Part shown: in pieces, positions 10,851-23,216 of the stretch
Layout of the letters: every line of letters starts with the position of its first letter
Numbering within the stretch: the stretch's first letter is position 1
Assembly: GCA_027257055.1 (NCBI GenBank)
Contig: JAPVLO010000384.1
Coordinates: forward strand, 2,294,001-2,358,000
DNA: 64,000 nt
Reading direction: 5' to 3'
Origin: Cephalopachus bancanus
Lineage: Eukaryota; Chordata; Mammalia; Primates; Tarsiidae
The notes under the pieces: generated by a model
What the model was told of the DNA's origin: nothing
The model's input: the letters and a program-made list of their open reading frames with translations, nothing else
The model's database searches: none
Position numbers and translations under genes: made by a program

Positions 10851-13800
10851 AATTGAAATCCTGGAAATTAAAGAATCATTTAGAGAAGTACAAAATACAA
10901 TGGAAAGTACTAACAATAAACTAGAACAATAGAAGAAAGAATCTCAGAACTTGAAGATAAGGCTTTTGAATTAACCCAATCAGATAACAATAAAGAAAAA
11001 AAGTTTGAAAAACAGAACAAAATCTCCAAGAAATGTGGGATTATTTAAAACATCCAACCCTAAGAATCATAAGTGTTCCTGAGGAAGATGAGAAAACAAC
11101 AGATTTGGAGAAACTATTTGAGGGAATAATGGAGAAAAACGCACCTGGCTTTACTGGAGATTTAAATATACTGATACAAGAAGTCTCCCCCCCCCAGAAA
11201 AATCAAAACGCAGAAGGTTCGTTACAAAAAAGGTCATTCTTAAGACGTACAGTCATCAGGGTATGCAAAGTTAATATGAAGGAAATAATTTTAAGAACTA
11301 TGAGACAAAAACAGCAAATACCTTACAAAGGTAAGTCTATCAGACTAAGAGTAGATGTCTCAGAAGAAACTCTACAAATCAGGAGAGATTGAGACCTCAT
11401 CTTCAATCTCCTCAAACTGAATAATGGTCAGCTAAGGATCATGCACCCCACAAAACGAAGTTTCATAAATTCTTTTTCAACAAGGAAAAATGAAGAAAAT
11501 TTGTCACCACTAGACTAGTTCTGCAAAAAACACACAAAGGAGTTCTGAATACTAGAACAAAATGTTGAAATATATCAATAGAAAAACACTGGAAATCTGA
11601 AACTCACAGGCTTATAGAACATCAACACAATAAAGTAAATAAAGAAATAAAGCAACCAGATAAGAACCAGCGTGGTGAATGAAATAGTACCTTACATATC
11701 ATTATTAAACCTGAATGTAAATGATCTCGATGTCCCACTAAAAAGATATAGACCAGCAGAATAATTAAAAAAACACAATCCAAATATCCCCTGCCTTTAA
11801 TAAACCCACTTAAAACATAAACACTCCTAAAGACTCAAGGAAGGTGGAAGGAAAACAATATTTTGTGCAAATAGACACCCAAAATGAGCAGACCAGTCAT
11901 TCTCATGTTAGATAAAACATACTTTAATAACAATTAAAAAGACTAATATAGTTATTATACAGTGATAAAGGAATCAATGCAAGAAGGCATCGTAATTTTA
12001 AATATATATGCACCTAACACCAGAGTTCCCAGTTTTATAAAAATAAATGCTATTCATTCTAAAAAATGATAGCAATACAAAAATAGTAAGAGACTTAAAC
12101 ACTCCTCTCACAGCAATAGACAGATCATAAAGGCAGAAAGTCAACTAAGAAACTGGACTGGAGTTAAACTGGACCCTAGAGCAAATGGAACTAACAGACG
12201 TCTCCAGAACATACCATCCCAAAACTATAGAATATACATTTTCCTCATCAGCACATGGAACATACTCCAATATTGAACATATGATAGACTACAAATCAAG
12301 TCTCAATATATTTTTAAAAATCTAAACTATATCAAGCAGTTTCTCAGACCACAGTGGAATAAAACTAGAAATTAATTCCAAGAAGAACTCATGAAACCAC
12401 ACAAAATCATGAGAGCTAAATAATTTGTCCCTGAAAGATCCTTGGGTCAACAATGAAATCAAGACAGAAGTTTAACATTCCTCAAAATGAATGACAACAA
12501 TGAAACAAACTATCAGATCTATAGGACACTACCAGAGCTGTGCTCAGAGGAAACTTTATAGTGTTCACGGTCTACATTAGTAAGACTGAAAGGTCTACAT
12601 TAATAAGACTGAAACGTCACATGTTGACAACCTAACATCACACCTCAAGGAGCTAGAAAAACATTAACAAATCAAACTCAAATCTAGCAGGAGAAAAAAT
12701 AATAATGATCAAAGAAAAACTAAATGAAACTGAAATTTAAAAAATACAAAGGATCAATAAAACAAAAATTCAGGTCTTCAAAAAGATAAAAGAAATGGAT
12801 AGACCATTAGCCAGATTAATTAAGAAATGAAGAGAAAAGATAAATAAGCTAAATCAGAAATGAAAATGGAGACATTACAACTGATATGATAGAAATTGCA
12901 AAAGATCATGTGAGATTCTTATGAATGCCTCTATGCAAATGAACTAGACAATCTAGAGAAATGGATAAATTCTTGGAAACATACAACTCCCCAACCTTGA
13001 ACCTGGGAGAACTAGAAACGTTGAACAGACAAATAAAAAGTAGAGTGATTAAAACAGTAATTAAAAGTCTCCCAATTAAAAAAGAGTTCAAGACTTGATG
13101 AATTCACAGCCAAATTATACGAGACTTTCAAAGTAAAAATGGCACCAATTTTACTGATGTTATTTCGTAACATTGAAATGAGGGACTTCTCCTCAATGAT
13201 TCTATGATTCCAGTATCACACTCATACCAAAGCCAGGAACAAGAAAAGAAACCTACAGACCAATATCTCTTATGAACATAGATACAAAACTCCTCAGCAA
13301 AAAATTAGTAAATCAAATTCACCAGCATATAAAAATAGTCCACCGCAATCAAGAAGGTTTTACCCTAAGATATTTCAACATATGCAAGTCTATAAATGTG
13401 ATCCACCACATTAACAGAGTTAAAAACACACATCATATAATCATTTCAATAGGCATACAAAAAAGCATTTGATAAAATCCAGCATCCTTTTATGATAAAA
13501 ACCTTCAGCCAAATAGGCATGGGGGAAACATTTCACAAAATAATAAAAGCCATGTATGACAAGCCTACAGTCAATGACATCCTGAGCTGAAAAATGTTGA
13601 AAGCATTCCGCCTCAGAATTTAAACAAGACAAAAATGCCCACTGTCACCACTCCTATTCAACATAGTACTGTAAGTCTTAGCCAGAGTAATCAGATAAGA
13701 GAAAAAAATCAAATGTATACAAATTAGAAAATAAGAAATCAAGCTATCTTTGGATACTGACAAGATAATCTTGTACCAGATAATCTTAAAGCTTCCTCCA

Positions 13801-15683
13801 GTAGACTCCTGGAGTTGATAAATAAATTCAATAAAGTTTTAGCATGCAAAATCAATACTTACAAATCAGCAGCACTACTATATACCCATAGCAACTAAGG
13901 TGAGAATCAGTCAAAAACTCAATTCTGTTTACAATAGCAGCCAAAGGGCTAAAATATCTAGGTATGTTTAAACAAGGCAGTAAAATGTCCTTACAAAGAG
14001 AACTATTACTTAAAGCACTTATGAAAGAAATTGTAGAGGATACAAACAAAAGCATCCCATGCACATGGATTGGAACAATCAATATTGTTAAAATGGCCAT
14101 GGTACCCAATGTAATCTACAGAGTCAATGCAATCTCTATCAAACTATCAAAGCCATTTTTTCACAGACTTCGAAAAAAAATTCATATGGAAACTTAAATT
14201 CATATGGAACTAAAAAAGATCCAGAATCCTAAGACAAAGTAATCCTAAGCAAAGAGAACAAAGTTGGAGTCATCACATTATCTGACTTTGAATTACACTA
14301 CAAGGCTATAGTGACCAAAAAAGCATGGAACTGGCACAAGAACAGACACGTGGACCAATGGAACAGAATAGAGAATCCAGAAATAAATCCAAATATCTAC
14401 AACCAGCTGATCTTTGAAAAAGCATACACCAGGGAAAAACCACCCTATTCAACAAATGATCCTGGGAAAATTGGGTAGTTACTTGCAGAAAAATGAAACT
14501 TGGACCATATCTCTCACTATATATAAAAATTAACTCAAAACAGACTTAAATGTCAGACCTGAAGCCCTAAAATTCCTAGAAGAAAACCTAGGAAAAACTC
14601 TTCTGGATATTGGTCTAGGCAAATAATTTGTAGCTAACACTTCAATAAAAATGAAACAAAACCAAAAATAAATAAGTGGACCTTAATTAAACTGAGAAGT
14701 GTCTGCACAATAAAAGAAATAATCAATAGGTAATATAGGCAAACTACAGAATGAGAGAAGTTATTTGCAAGCTATACATCTGACAAAGGACTGATATCTA
14801 GATTCTACAAAGAACTCAAACAAATCAGTAAGAACAAGCAAATGATCCTATTAAAAAAGTAGACAAGTGACATGAACAGACATTTCTCAAAAGAAAATAT
14901 ACAAATGGCCAACATGCACATGAAAAAATGCTCCACATTTCTAATAATCAGGGAAATGCAAATTAAAACCACAAAGAGATACCACCTTACACCAGCCAGA
15001 AGGCCCTTTATTAAAAAATAAAAAAAAAACAATAGATGCTGGCGTGGATGTGAATGGAACACTTATACATCATGGGAGTGTAAATCAGTACAACCTCTAT
15101 AGAAATCATTATGAAGATTTCTCAAAGCAGTTCAAAATAGATCTACCATTTGATCCAGCAATTCCACTGCTAGGTATCTGCCCAAAGGAACTGGCCCTGC
15201 ACGCTCATGTTCATCTCAGCACAAGTCACAATTGCAAAGATGTGGAATCACCCTAAATGCCCATCAACCGATCACTGGATCACAAAATGTGTATATATAC
15301 ACACACGGAACACTGCTCAACTATCAAAAGAATGAAATAATGTCTTTTGCAGTCACTTGTATGGATTTGGAGGACATCGCCCAAGTGAATCAACGCAGGA
15401 ACAGAAAACCAGACACCACATGTTCTCGCTTAAAAGTAGTAGCTAAACTAAGGGTCTGCAAAGGCACAGAGAATGATATAATAGACACTGGAGACTCAGA
15501 AGGGAGAGCGATGAAGAGTTGGAGGGACAAAGGTTATCACCTATCAGGTGCAACGTGTACAGGTGGGAATGGTGGGTACACTGAAAGCCCAGACTTCTTC
15601 ACCGTTGTACAAGGCAACCGTGTAACAAAATCTATTTATATCCCTGAAAGCTGTCAAGATAAAAAAAATAAAAATGCAATACA
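10851..15683 (+). mobile_element. Old long L1, sense: ORF1, ORF2 and 3' UTR
   Basis: This LINE-1 reads on the plus strand and is nearly complete apart from its 5' end. 10851-11400 is the ORF1 coiled-coil and RRM region. 11400-11680 is an inter-ORF region of the older L1M kind. About 11700-15250 is ORF2 (endonuclease, RT, C-terminal domain), with many stops and frameshifts. About 15250-15683 is the 3' end and A-rich tail. Around 13410-13760 the RT domain can be followed only in pieces. The 3' part differs from the GTGGGGTAC-type L1s elsewhere in the window, so it is an older subfamily. It cannot encode active proteins. Confidence 0.88.
11033..11392 (+). pseudogene. L1 ORF1 remnant (RRM and C-terminal domain)
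   Basis: A 119-codon open frame in the old sense L1 preserves the C-terminal half of L1 ORF1p, the RNA-binding chaperone that coats L1 RNA. It begins at the end of the coiled coil. The stretch LRIISVPEEDEKT near residues 10-22 marks the start of the RRM. The C-terminal domain shows VNMKEIILRTMRQK and GKSIRLRVDVSEETLQIRRD near the end. The N-terminal coiled coil lies upstream in broken frames (10860-11030). A C run at about 11188-11196 may be a slippage site. An intact ORF1p is usually near 340 residues, so this is a fragment. Confidence 0.85.
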
Positions 15684-15697
15684 AAAAGTATTCTGTT

Positions 15698-15963
15698 TTT
15701 CTTTTTCTTTTTTTTGAGTTGGAGTCTCACTCCGTTGCCCAGACTGGAGTGCAGTGGCCTCTCCCAGCCACCGCAGCCTCGACCTGCTGGGCTCCGGTGA
15801 TCCTTCCGCCTCAGCCTTCCAAGTAGCTGGAACTACAGGCGTGTGCTACCATGCCGGCTAATTTTTTGATTTATTGTAGAGATGAGGTCTCACCAAGTTG
15901 CCCAGGCGGGTCTCGAACCCGCGGGCTCCGGCAGTCCACTCACCTCAGCCTCCCAAAGCACGG
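15698..15963 (-). mobile_element. Alu, antisense, 5'-truncated
   Basis: The Alu starts with a T-rich tail and GAGTTGGAGTCTCACTCCG. It stops after CCTCCCAAAGCACGG, so the first roughly 28 bases of a full Alu are missing. It is flanked by a perfect 14-bp duplication, AAAAGTATTCTGTT, at 15684-15697 and 15964-15977. It landed at the junction of the L1 tail and flanking DNA. Confidence 0.93.
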
Positions 15964-15977
15964 AAAAGTATTCTGTT

Positions 15978-17096
15978 ATATGATGTTCTCTGATTCTTTC
16001 ATCCTCCCTTGTTTCTTAATAATTTAATGATTTGAATACAAAATATAAAACAATGCAAAAACTTAACTGATTTACTATTACTGGAATTCAAAAGTATATT
16101 TCTCTAAGACCGTCTCATAACATTCCAGATTGCATTTTATAGAACTTTAATTTTCACTTTGTGGCTACTTTTGATTTTTAAACACACAATCTTGCTTTTC
16201 CTTTGCAGAATTTATTTTTAAAAGACAACTCTGCTTCCTATGTGCCTTTTGTAACAAAATGCTATTTTCTTTTTACAAATTGTTTTAAATCACTCGCAAA
16301 GGAAATTTCACCCTGTGGAATACTATTCCGTTTTTAATACAATAGTGGCATATAGATTTCAATGGAGTTTTTTATTTCCATAGATAGAGATGAGAAGACA
16401 TCCTTCCCCCCAAAATTCTTTCCTGACAGCTAGCTTTCCAACTGAGACTGAAAGACAAAACAAAGCAAAAAATGATCCATTCTTGATTAAAGCTAACATG
16501 TGAGAACAAAAAACTCAGTTGTAAGGCTAAAATATGCGGAAAGTGGCTTATATGATCCACCTGTCAAAGGTAAATACCTCTTGCAGAAGATAAGTGAGTC
16601 CATAGATCACACATATCTTATAATTTCTCTTGCTGCAAGCATTAAAGCAGAGCACTCTAACAGTTACCGAAAAAGCACACGGAGATGTCACACTGACATG
16701 TGTCAACTCTTGCCCATTCTGCTATTGCAACATTTCTTGCCAATAAAACGGCGAATAATGTTGCATAAATTGCTTATTCTGCTTTCCATTAGATTTCTTA
16801 TTAATCTATAATCATGATAAATTTATTTTATATTATAAAATAGTTTTGTTAGGGTTCTATTTTTTAAAAGGTTTGCCAAGTCTTATATCATGAATTCTTG
16901 CAATCTTTTTCTATAACTTTACACTGAAATTTTTCTTCCTTTATATTCAACCATATATATATATATATATATATTTCTCATTAAAATAAATGGGATCGCT
17001 ACTAAGGAAGCACCATCAGGTTGTTTCTCAAATGTTTTAATAATAACCCAGTATAAACAACACACTATATTCTACCTGCACAGCCTTTTTAGGATT
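15978..17096. other. Unassigned AT-rich DNA
   Basis: AT-rich with an AT dinucleotide run near 16953-16974. No gene or repeat family was recognised. A 103-codon frame at 16500-16811 has no domain I know. Confidence 0.5.
16953..16974. repeat. (AT)n microsatellite
   Basis: About eleven AT units. Confidence 0.9.
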
Positions 17097-17108
17097 ATTT
17101 TAGATTTT

Positions 17109-17266
17109 TTAAAAAAAAGTTTATTTAAAAGTAAATTAGAGAAAGAGAAGGGAGAGAGAAGATTCCCTCCCCAATGTGGGGTAGGGGACCAAAGCCAGGA
17201 AGCGTGGCGACAGCCATAGCTCAAAGAGCACGTGGTCACACCAGATTCTAGCAAGGCAATGGTCCT
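17109..17266 (-). mobile_element. Short retroposed transcript 3' end (LTR-like)
   Basis: A 158-bp insert lies between copies of the 12-bp duplication ATTTTAGATTTT at 17097-17108 and 17267-17278. On the minus strand it ends with a pyrimidine-rich tract, then an AATAAA signal a few bases before an A/T tail. This fits a 5'-truncated reverse-transcribed RNA 3' end. The segment around GGTCCCCTACCCCACAT resembles the insert at 55229-55323, which looks like an LTR R region. The source transcript is not identified. Confidence 0.55.
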
Positions 17267-17278
17267 ATTTTAGATTTT

Positions 17279-17444
17279 TAAAAATATATATATTTTTTAT
17301 TTTAAAGTTGTGGGGTACAGTTAAGGGTTAGGTATACAAATATTCATGGTGCAGGTACCCTTGTTGATGAGGTGTGTCCCCCTTTCCCCAGACATATATT
17401 GACTACCATTAATCCCACCTCCCTTCCCCTCCCTGCCCCCCCCA
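17279..17444 (-). mobile_element. Very short L1 3' UTR, antisense
   Basis: A 5'-truncated L1 of about 166 bp with the shared GTGGGGTAC and GGTTAGGTATAC motifs. It is flanked by ATTTTAGATTTT at 17267-17278 and 17445-17456. Its left duplication is also the right duplication of the adjacent retroposon, so both used the same target sequence. Confidence 0.9.
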
Positions 17445-17456
17445 ATTTTAGATTTT

Positions 17457-18000
17457 AAATATTGTCGGTGTGGGAGTTATATTAAAGTAGAGCAGAGGGC
17501 AAAACAGAGGAAGTCAGTGAAGATTTCTGTTGCACTTTAGAGAGTTTTTATTCAACATAGAAACTTAGAATCCTCCCTTGTTTTTCAATACTTTGAGTGC
17601 CAAAGAAAATGACATCTAGACTTATGAGTATCAAAGAAAATATCAAAGAAAATTTTCATTTGGTTGTCTTTCTGCATTCAAGAAATTAGAAGTGAGAAAA
17701 AGATTCAAGTAAAACATTCTTTTTCCTTTACCGCCTCATTAAATGCCAAGCCTTCTCACTAATGAGTTTAGAACATATATCTAGCATATGGATATAATTT
17801 ATTATCAGTCTGAGACATTTTGTTGTGTGAAAAGGTCTGCTTCAATAATTATCCTAGGAAAACAGGCAGAAGCTAGCACTATTCTAGGCAAACTAGAAAA
17901 TAGGGCTACAGCACTAAAATGTCTTTCTCTCAAAGTTTCAGTTTTCTTCCCTTTTTACTAATTATAAAAAATATATAATATTTTCTTCCACTACGTTCAC
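17457..18000. other. Unassigned DNA
   Basis: AT-rich, with a repeated ATCAAAGAAAAT motif near 17628-17654. No family was recognised. Confidence 0.5.
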
Positions 18001-18119
18001 AGTTTCAGGTCTTAGATTTAAGTCCTTCATCCACTGAATTTGATTTTTGTATATGCAAGAGACAGAGGTTTAGTTTAATTCTTCTGCACATAGATATCCA
18101 GTTTTCCCAGGACCATTTA

Positions 18120-18420
18120 TTTTGTTTTATTGTTGTTGTTGTTTTTTGAGTTGGAGTCTCACTCTGTCCCCCAAACTGGAGTGCAGTGGCCACTCCCTGC
18201 CACCGCAGCCTGGACCTGCTGGGCTCCAGAGATCCTTCCGCCTCAGCCTTCCAAGCAGCCGGAATTACAGGCATGCGCTACCATGCCCGGCTGGTTTTTT
18301 GATTTATTGTAGAGATGAGGTCTCGCTGCCCAGGCGGGTCTCGATCCTGCGGGCTCAGGCAATCCACTCACCTCAGCCTCCCAAAGGCGTGGGATTACAG
18401 GCTGAGCCACCGAGCCCGGC
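18120..18420 (-). mobile_element. Alu, antisense
   Basis: A full-length Alu inserted in the old L1. It is flanked by a perfect 16-bp duplication, TTCCCAGGACCATTTA, at 18104-18119 and 18421-18436. A (TTG)n-like stretch precedes GAGTTGGAGTCTCACTCTG. Confidence 0.95.
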
Positions 18421-18436
18421 TTCCCAGGACCATTTA

Positions 18437-21260
18437 AAAAAATTATTTATTTTAAATACGTGGGGCAGAACTCAGGGTAGGTATACTAGTGTTTATTATG
18501 CACATACCGTTGTTGATGAGTTGTGCCCACCCTCCCCCAACAGATTCCCACTACTGACAATCCTGCCCTTTCCCCCGCAACCGGCAGTTCCCAACTATAC
18601 CAATCCTTTTCTTATAGTATTATGATAGTTGTTCAGGGTCTACTTATGAATGAGGACCTGTGATACTCAGTTATTTGTTTCTGTGAAAGATTATTCAGCA
18701 TTACAGACTCTATGTCCATCTAGGTTGCTGTGAAAGTCATGATTTTGTCCTTCTTTATGGCTATGTGATATTCTATCGTGAACACGTACTTTTTTTTATC
18801 CAGTCCTTTTTCAGTGGGCAACACAGTTGGTTCCAAGTTTTTGCTGCTATGAATAATTCTGCAATACACATGCATGTGCAAGTTTCTTTTGCATAGAGTG
18901 ATTTGAGTTCCTCTGGGTATATTCCCAGTAGGGGGATTGCGGGGTCATAGGGAAGGTCGATTTTTAGATCTCTTAGCAATTGCCAAACTGTTTTCCACCG
19001 AGGCTGTACTAGCTTGCACTCCCACCAACAGTGTAGAAGTGTTCCCTTTTCATCCCATCCTCTCCACATCTGTTGTTTTTTGAGTTAATAATGATGGCCA
19101 TCCTGACTGGAGTTAGGTGGTTTCTCAGTGTGGTTTTAGTTTGCATTTATTTGATGACTAGTGAGGCTGAGCATTTTTTCATCTATCTGTTGTCTGCTTG
19201 TATGTCTTCATTTGAGAAGTGTCTTTTCATATCTTTTGCCCACTTTTTAATAGGGCCGTTTGTTTTTTCTTTTCAGCATGTTTGAGTTCCTTGTAGATCC
19301 TAGATGTTAGGCCTTTGTCAGACATACAGTTGGCAAATGCTTTTTCCCATTCTGTGGGCTGTCTCCCTACCCTCTTGATAATTTCTTTTGCTTTGCCGAA
19401 GCTTGTCAGTTTGATGAGATCCCATTTGTCTATCTTATCATTTATGTCACGAGGAATTGGGATTTCGATCAGGAATTGGTTGCCTGTTCCAGTTTCCATA
19501 AGGGTGTCTTCTGCATTTTCTAAGGTTCTTATAGTTGAGGTTTTATGTTTAGGTCTTTGATCCATTTAGAGTTAATTTTTGTGTATGGTGATAGGTGGGG
19601 GTCTTGTTTTAATCTTCTGCATGTGGTCAGCTAGTTTTCCCAGTACCATTTACTGAATAGGTTTTCCTCTCCCCAGTGGTTGTTGCTGGAGGATTTATCG
19701 ATGATGAGTTGGTAAAAAAAATTGAGGTTTTGTTTCTGAACTCTCTGTCCTGTTCCATTGGTCTATATGCCTGTTCTTGTACTAATATCAGGCTATTTTG
19801 ATTATTATAGTTTCATAATAAAGTCTAAAGTCTGGGAGCATGAAGACTCTGGCTTTATTGTTTTGCAGATGATTGTTTTGTCTGTTTGTGATCATTTATG
19901 TTTCCATATGAATTCCTGTATTGTCATTTACAGGTCTGAGAAGAATGTTGTTGGCAATTTAATGGGTATTGCATTAAATCTGTAGATTGCCTTGGGTAGA
20001 ACGGATATCTTAACATGTTGATTCTTCCAACCCATGAGCGTGGAATATTTTTCCATTTGTTTGTGTCATCTTTGATTTATTTGAGCAGTGTTTTGTAGTT
20101 TTCATTGTAAAGATCTTTCACGTCTCTGGTTACAAAGATGCCAAGGATTATCAGATTACCAGAGACTACTATGTACACTTGTACGGAAACAAATTTGAAA
20201 ACCTAAAGGAAATGGAGGACTTTCTGACATCACACAACTTCCCTAGGTTGAAACAAGAAATAGAGACCTTAAATAGGGTCTCATCAAATTGACAGTAACA
20301 ATCCAGGAAGTTGACTGTGTCATAAGAAAACTACCTAGAAAAAAAAGCCCTGGACCAGATGGCTTTGCAGTGGAATTCTACAAAACATGCAAGGAGGAGC
20401 TGATACCAATCCTATTGAAAGTACTCCAGGCAATCGAGAAAGACAGAACTCTCCCCAAATCCATTTATGAATTTAACATCACAATGACACCCAAATCAGG
20501 TAAAGATCCAACAAAGAAAGAGAACTACAGGCCAATATCCTTGATGAACATAAGATGCTAAAATTCCCAACAAGATCCTAGTAAACTGGATCCAACAACA
20601 CATCTCAAAAATCATCCACTATGACCAAGTAGACTTTGTCCCTGGGACACAGACTGGTTCAACATTTACAAGACCATAAATGTAATTCAATACATCAACA
20701 GATGTAAAAACAAAAACCACATGGTTATATCAATAGATGCAGAAAAAGCTTTTGATAAAATCCAGCACCCTTTCTTGATAAAAACCCTAGAACATCTAGG
20801 CATACATGGAATATACCTCAAAATAGTAAAAACCATCTACGAGAAACCTACAGCTAGCCTACTCCTAATCAGACAGAAATTGGAACCATTTCCCCTGAAA
20901 ACCGGAACAAGACAAAGATGTCCACTCTCACCTCTCCTTTTTAACATAGTTTTAGAAGTCCTAGCTACAGCAGTCAGACAAGAGAGGGAGATCAGGGGTA
21001 TCCAAATAGGAAAAGAGAAAGTCCAGTTGGCCCTCTTTGCAGAAGACATGATTCTATATTTGTCAAAAACCTCCTTGTTTTGGTAAAGTCTTTGGTAAAG
21101 ACTTTTTTTTTTTTTTGCTTTGGTAAAGGACTTTGGTAAAGTCTCAGGGTACAAAGTAAATGTGCAAAAGACAGTCGCATTTCTATATACCAACAATAAA
21201 CAAACAGAAACCCAAATAAAAAGCACAATCCTGTTCACAATAGTCACAAAAAAATGAAAC
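18437..21260. mobile_element. Inner L1 with 5' inversion
   Basis: This second L1, of the lemur-type 3' UTR, sits inside the old L1. 18437-20139 reads on the minus strand: tail, 3' UTR, then ORF2 C-terminus back to the region after RT. 20140-21260 reads on the plus strand and carries the RT domain that precedes it in L1 order. Together they form about 2.8 kb of contiguous L1 with an inverted 5' part. The flanks share TCCCAG(G/T)ACCATTT at 18422-18435 and 21261-21274 (one mismatch), taken as the target-site duplication. Frames are broken. Confidence 0.85.
20289..21086 (+). pseudogene. L1 ORF2 reverse transcriptase fragment (inner L1)
   Basis: Two open frames (20289-20561 and 20721-21086) carry most of the L1 RT fingers and palm. 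The first shows [15 protein letters not shown] and the YRPISLMNI motif. The second shows [15 protein letters not shown], then [20 protein letters not shown]. The catalytic box reads FAEDMILYL where L1 normally has two adjacent acidic residues after F-A, so one Asp is replaced by Glu. A stop and frameshift at about 20560-20720 separate the halves, and a poly-T insertion at about 21100 breaks the end. It is not functional. Confidence 0.88.
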
Positions 21261-21848
21261 TCCCAGTACCATTTTTTAAAGAGACTGTTTTTTCTCAATG
21301 TATGTCCTTGGTTCATTTGTTAAAAATGAGTTCACTATAAATGCTTGGATTTATTTCTGTACTCTTTGTTCTGTTCCATTGGTAAATGTGTCTGTTTTTA
21401 TGCCGGTTCCATGCTGTTTTTGTTACTATAACTTTGTAGTATAATTCAAAGTTAGGTAATGTGATTCCTCCAGTTTTGTTATTTGTGCTCAGAATGACTT
21501 TGGGTATTATGAGCTATCTCTGGTTCCACGTAAATCTTAGAATTTTTTTTTCTACTTCTGTGAAGAAAGTAATTGGCATTTTGATATGAATTGCATTGAA
21601 TCTGTAGATTGTTTTAGGAAGCATGGACATTTTAACAATATTAATTCTTTCAATTAATGCATATGGACAATCTTTCCATTTATTGGTGTTCTTTTCAATT
21701 TCTTTTTATCAGTATTTCATAGTTTTTATTGTAGAGTTCTTTCACTACTTTACGTTTATTCATAGTATTTTTTAAAATTTGCAATTAGTAAAGGATGTCA
21801 CTTTTTTTATTTTTATTTTTTAGATTGCTCCTTCTTGGCATGTATAAC

Positions 21849-22130
21849 TTACCAATTTTTGTATGTTGTTTTGTATCCTGAAAATTTACTAAATTTGCTT
21901 TTTAATAGTTTTTTGGTTGAGGTTTTGGGTTTTCCTAAATATAAGGTCATGTCATCTACAAACTTGAATATTTCTACTTCCTTTCCAATTTGGATGTTTT
22001 TTATTTCTTTCCTTTGTCTAATTGCTCTATCTAGGACTTCAAGTAGTATCCTGAATAAAAGCAGTGAAAGTGAGATTTCTTGTCTTGTTCTAGATCTTAG
22101 AGAAAAGATTTTCAGTTTTTCCCCATTCAC
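21849..22130 (-). pseudogene. L1 ORF2 reverse transcriptase fragment (outer L1)
   Basis: A 93-codon minus-strand frame in the old L1 carries the RT palm: LLLFRILLEVLDRAIRQ, then IQIGKE and a catalytic box FVDDMTLYL, whose two aspartates are retained. It is bounded by stops and is part of the inverted half of the L1M copy. Confidence 0.85.
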
Positions 22131-23216
22131 TATGACACTGACTGTGGATTTGTCGTGTATGACTTTTTATTGTGTAGAGATATGTTTCTCCTGTAGCCAG
22201 CTTATTGAGAGCTTTTGTCATGAAAGGATGCTAAGTTATCAATTTTTTAAAAATTTATTGAAAGGATCATATGGTTTTGTTTTTATTCTGTTGATAAAAC
22301 TACTAGAAGAAATCACTTGGGAAACATTCCAAGAAAATGTTATGGGCAAAAATGTCTTCAGTAGACTCTCAAAAGCCCAGACAACCCAAGAAAGACAAGA
22401 AAAGAAAAAACAATATGATCGAACGATGGGCAAAAGATCTGAATAGACATTTTTCAAAGAAGACCTCTAAAGGAACAACAGGTATGTTAAAAATGCTCAA
22501 TATCACTAGTCAGCTGGGGAATGCAATTCAGAACCCCAATAAGATATCACCTCAGCCTGTTAAAATGGTTATGACCCAAAAGAAGATAATCAATGATAGT
22601 AAAAATGAAAGGGGTACCTTCACACACTGTGGGTGGTAATGTAAGGTAGTACAGTCACAGTAGAAAATACTAGAAAGGTTTCTCAAAAAGCTAAAAATGA
22701 CCATATGAATCAGCAATCTTGTTTCCGAGAATGTATCAGAAAGAAAGGAAATCAGTACGTTGAAGAGATGTCTGTGCTCCTCTGTATCTTGTAACAATAT
22801 TCACAGTAGCCAAGATATGAAATCAACCTTAGTGTCCACCAACAGATGAGCAGATAAAGAAAATGTGGCATAGGTACATAATGGAATACTATTCATTCAC
22901 AAAAAAAGAATAAGATTTTGTCATTCATGGCAACATGGATAAGACTAGAGGACATTATGTTAAGGGACACACCAGGCACAAAAAAGACAAATGCCACATG
23001 TTCTCACTCATATGTGGCAGCTAAAAAAAGAATCAAACTTAGGGTAGAGATAGAGTTATGGATACCAGAGGCTGGAAAGTGTAGTGGGGGGTGACGGGAG
23101 TGACCAGTGGGTACAAAAATGTAGTTAGATAGAAGAAAGAAGATCTAGTGTTTGGTAGTATAAGAGGGCAATTATAGTTAATAATTTATTGCATTATTTC
23201 AAAATAACTAAGAGTG

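Noticed and set aside
15232..15717. A 161-codon plus-strand frame
   Set aside because: It lies in the 3' end of the old L1 and runs into the Alu T-tract. It is not a known L1 product.
18122..18625. A 167-codon plus-strand frame with many Pro, Ser and Arg residues, and similar frames at other Alus
   Set aside because: They read through antisense Alu sequence, which is commonly open in this frame. No sign of selection or of a gene.
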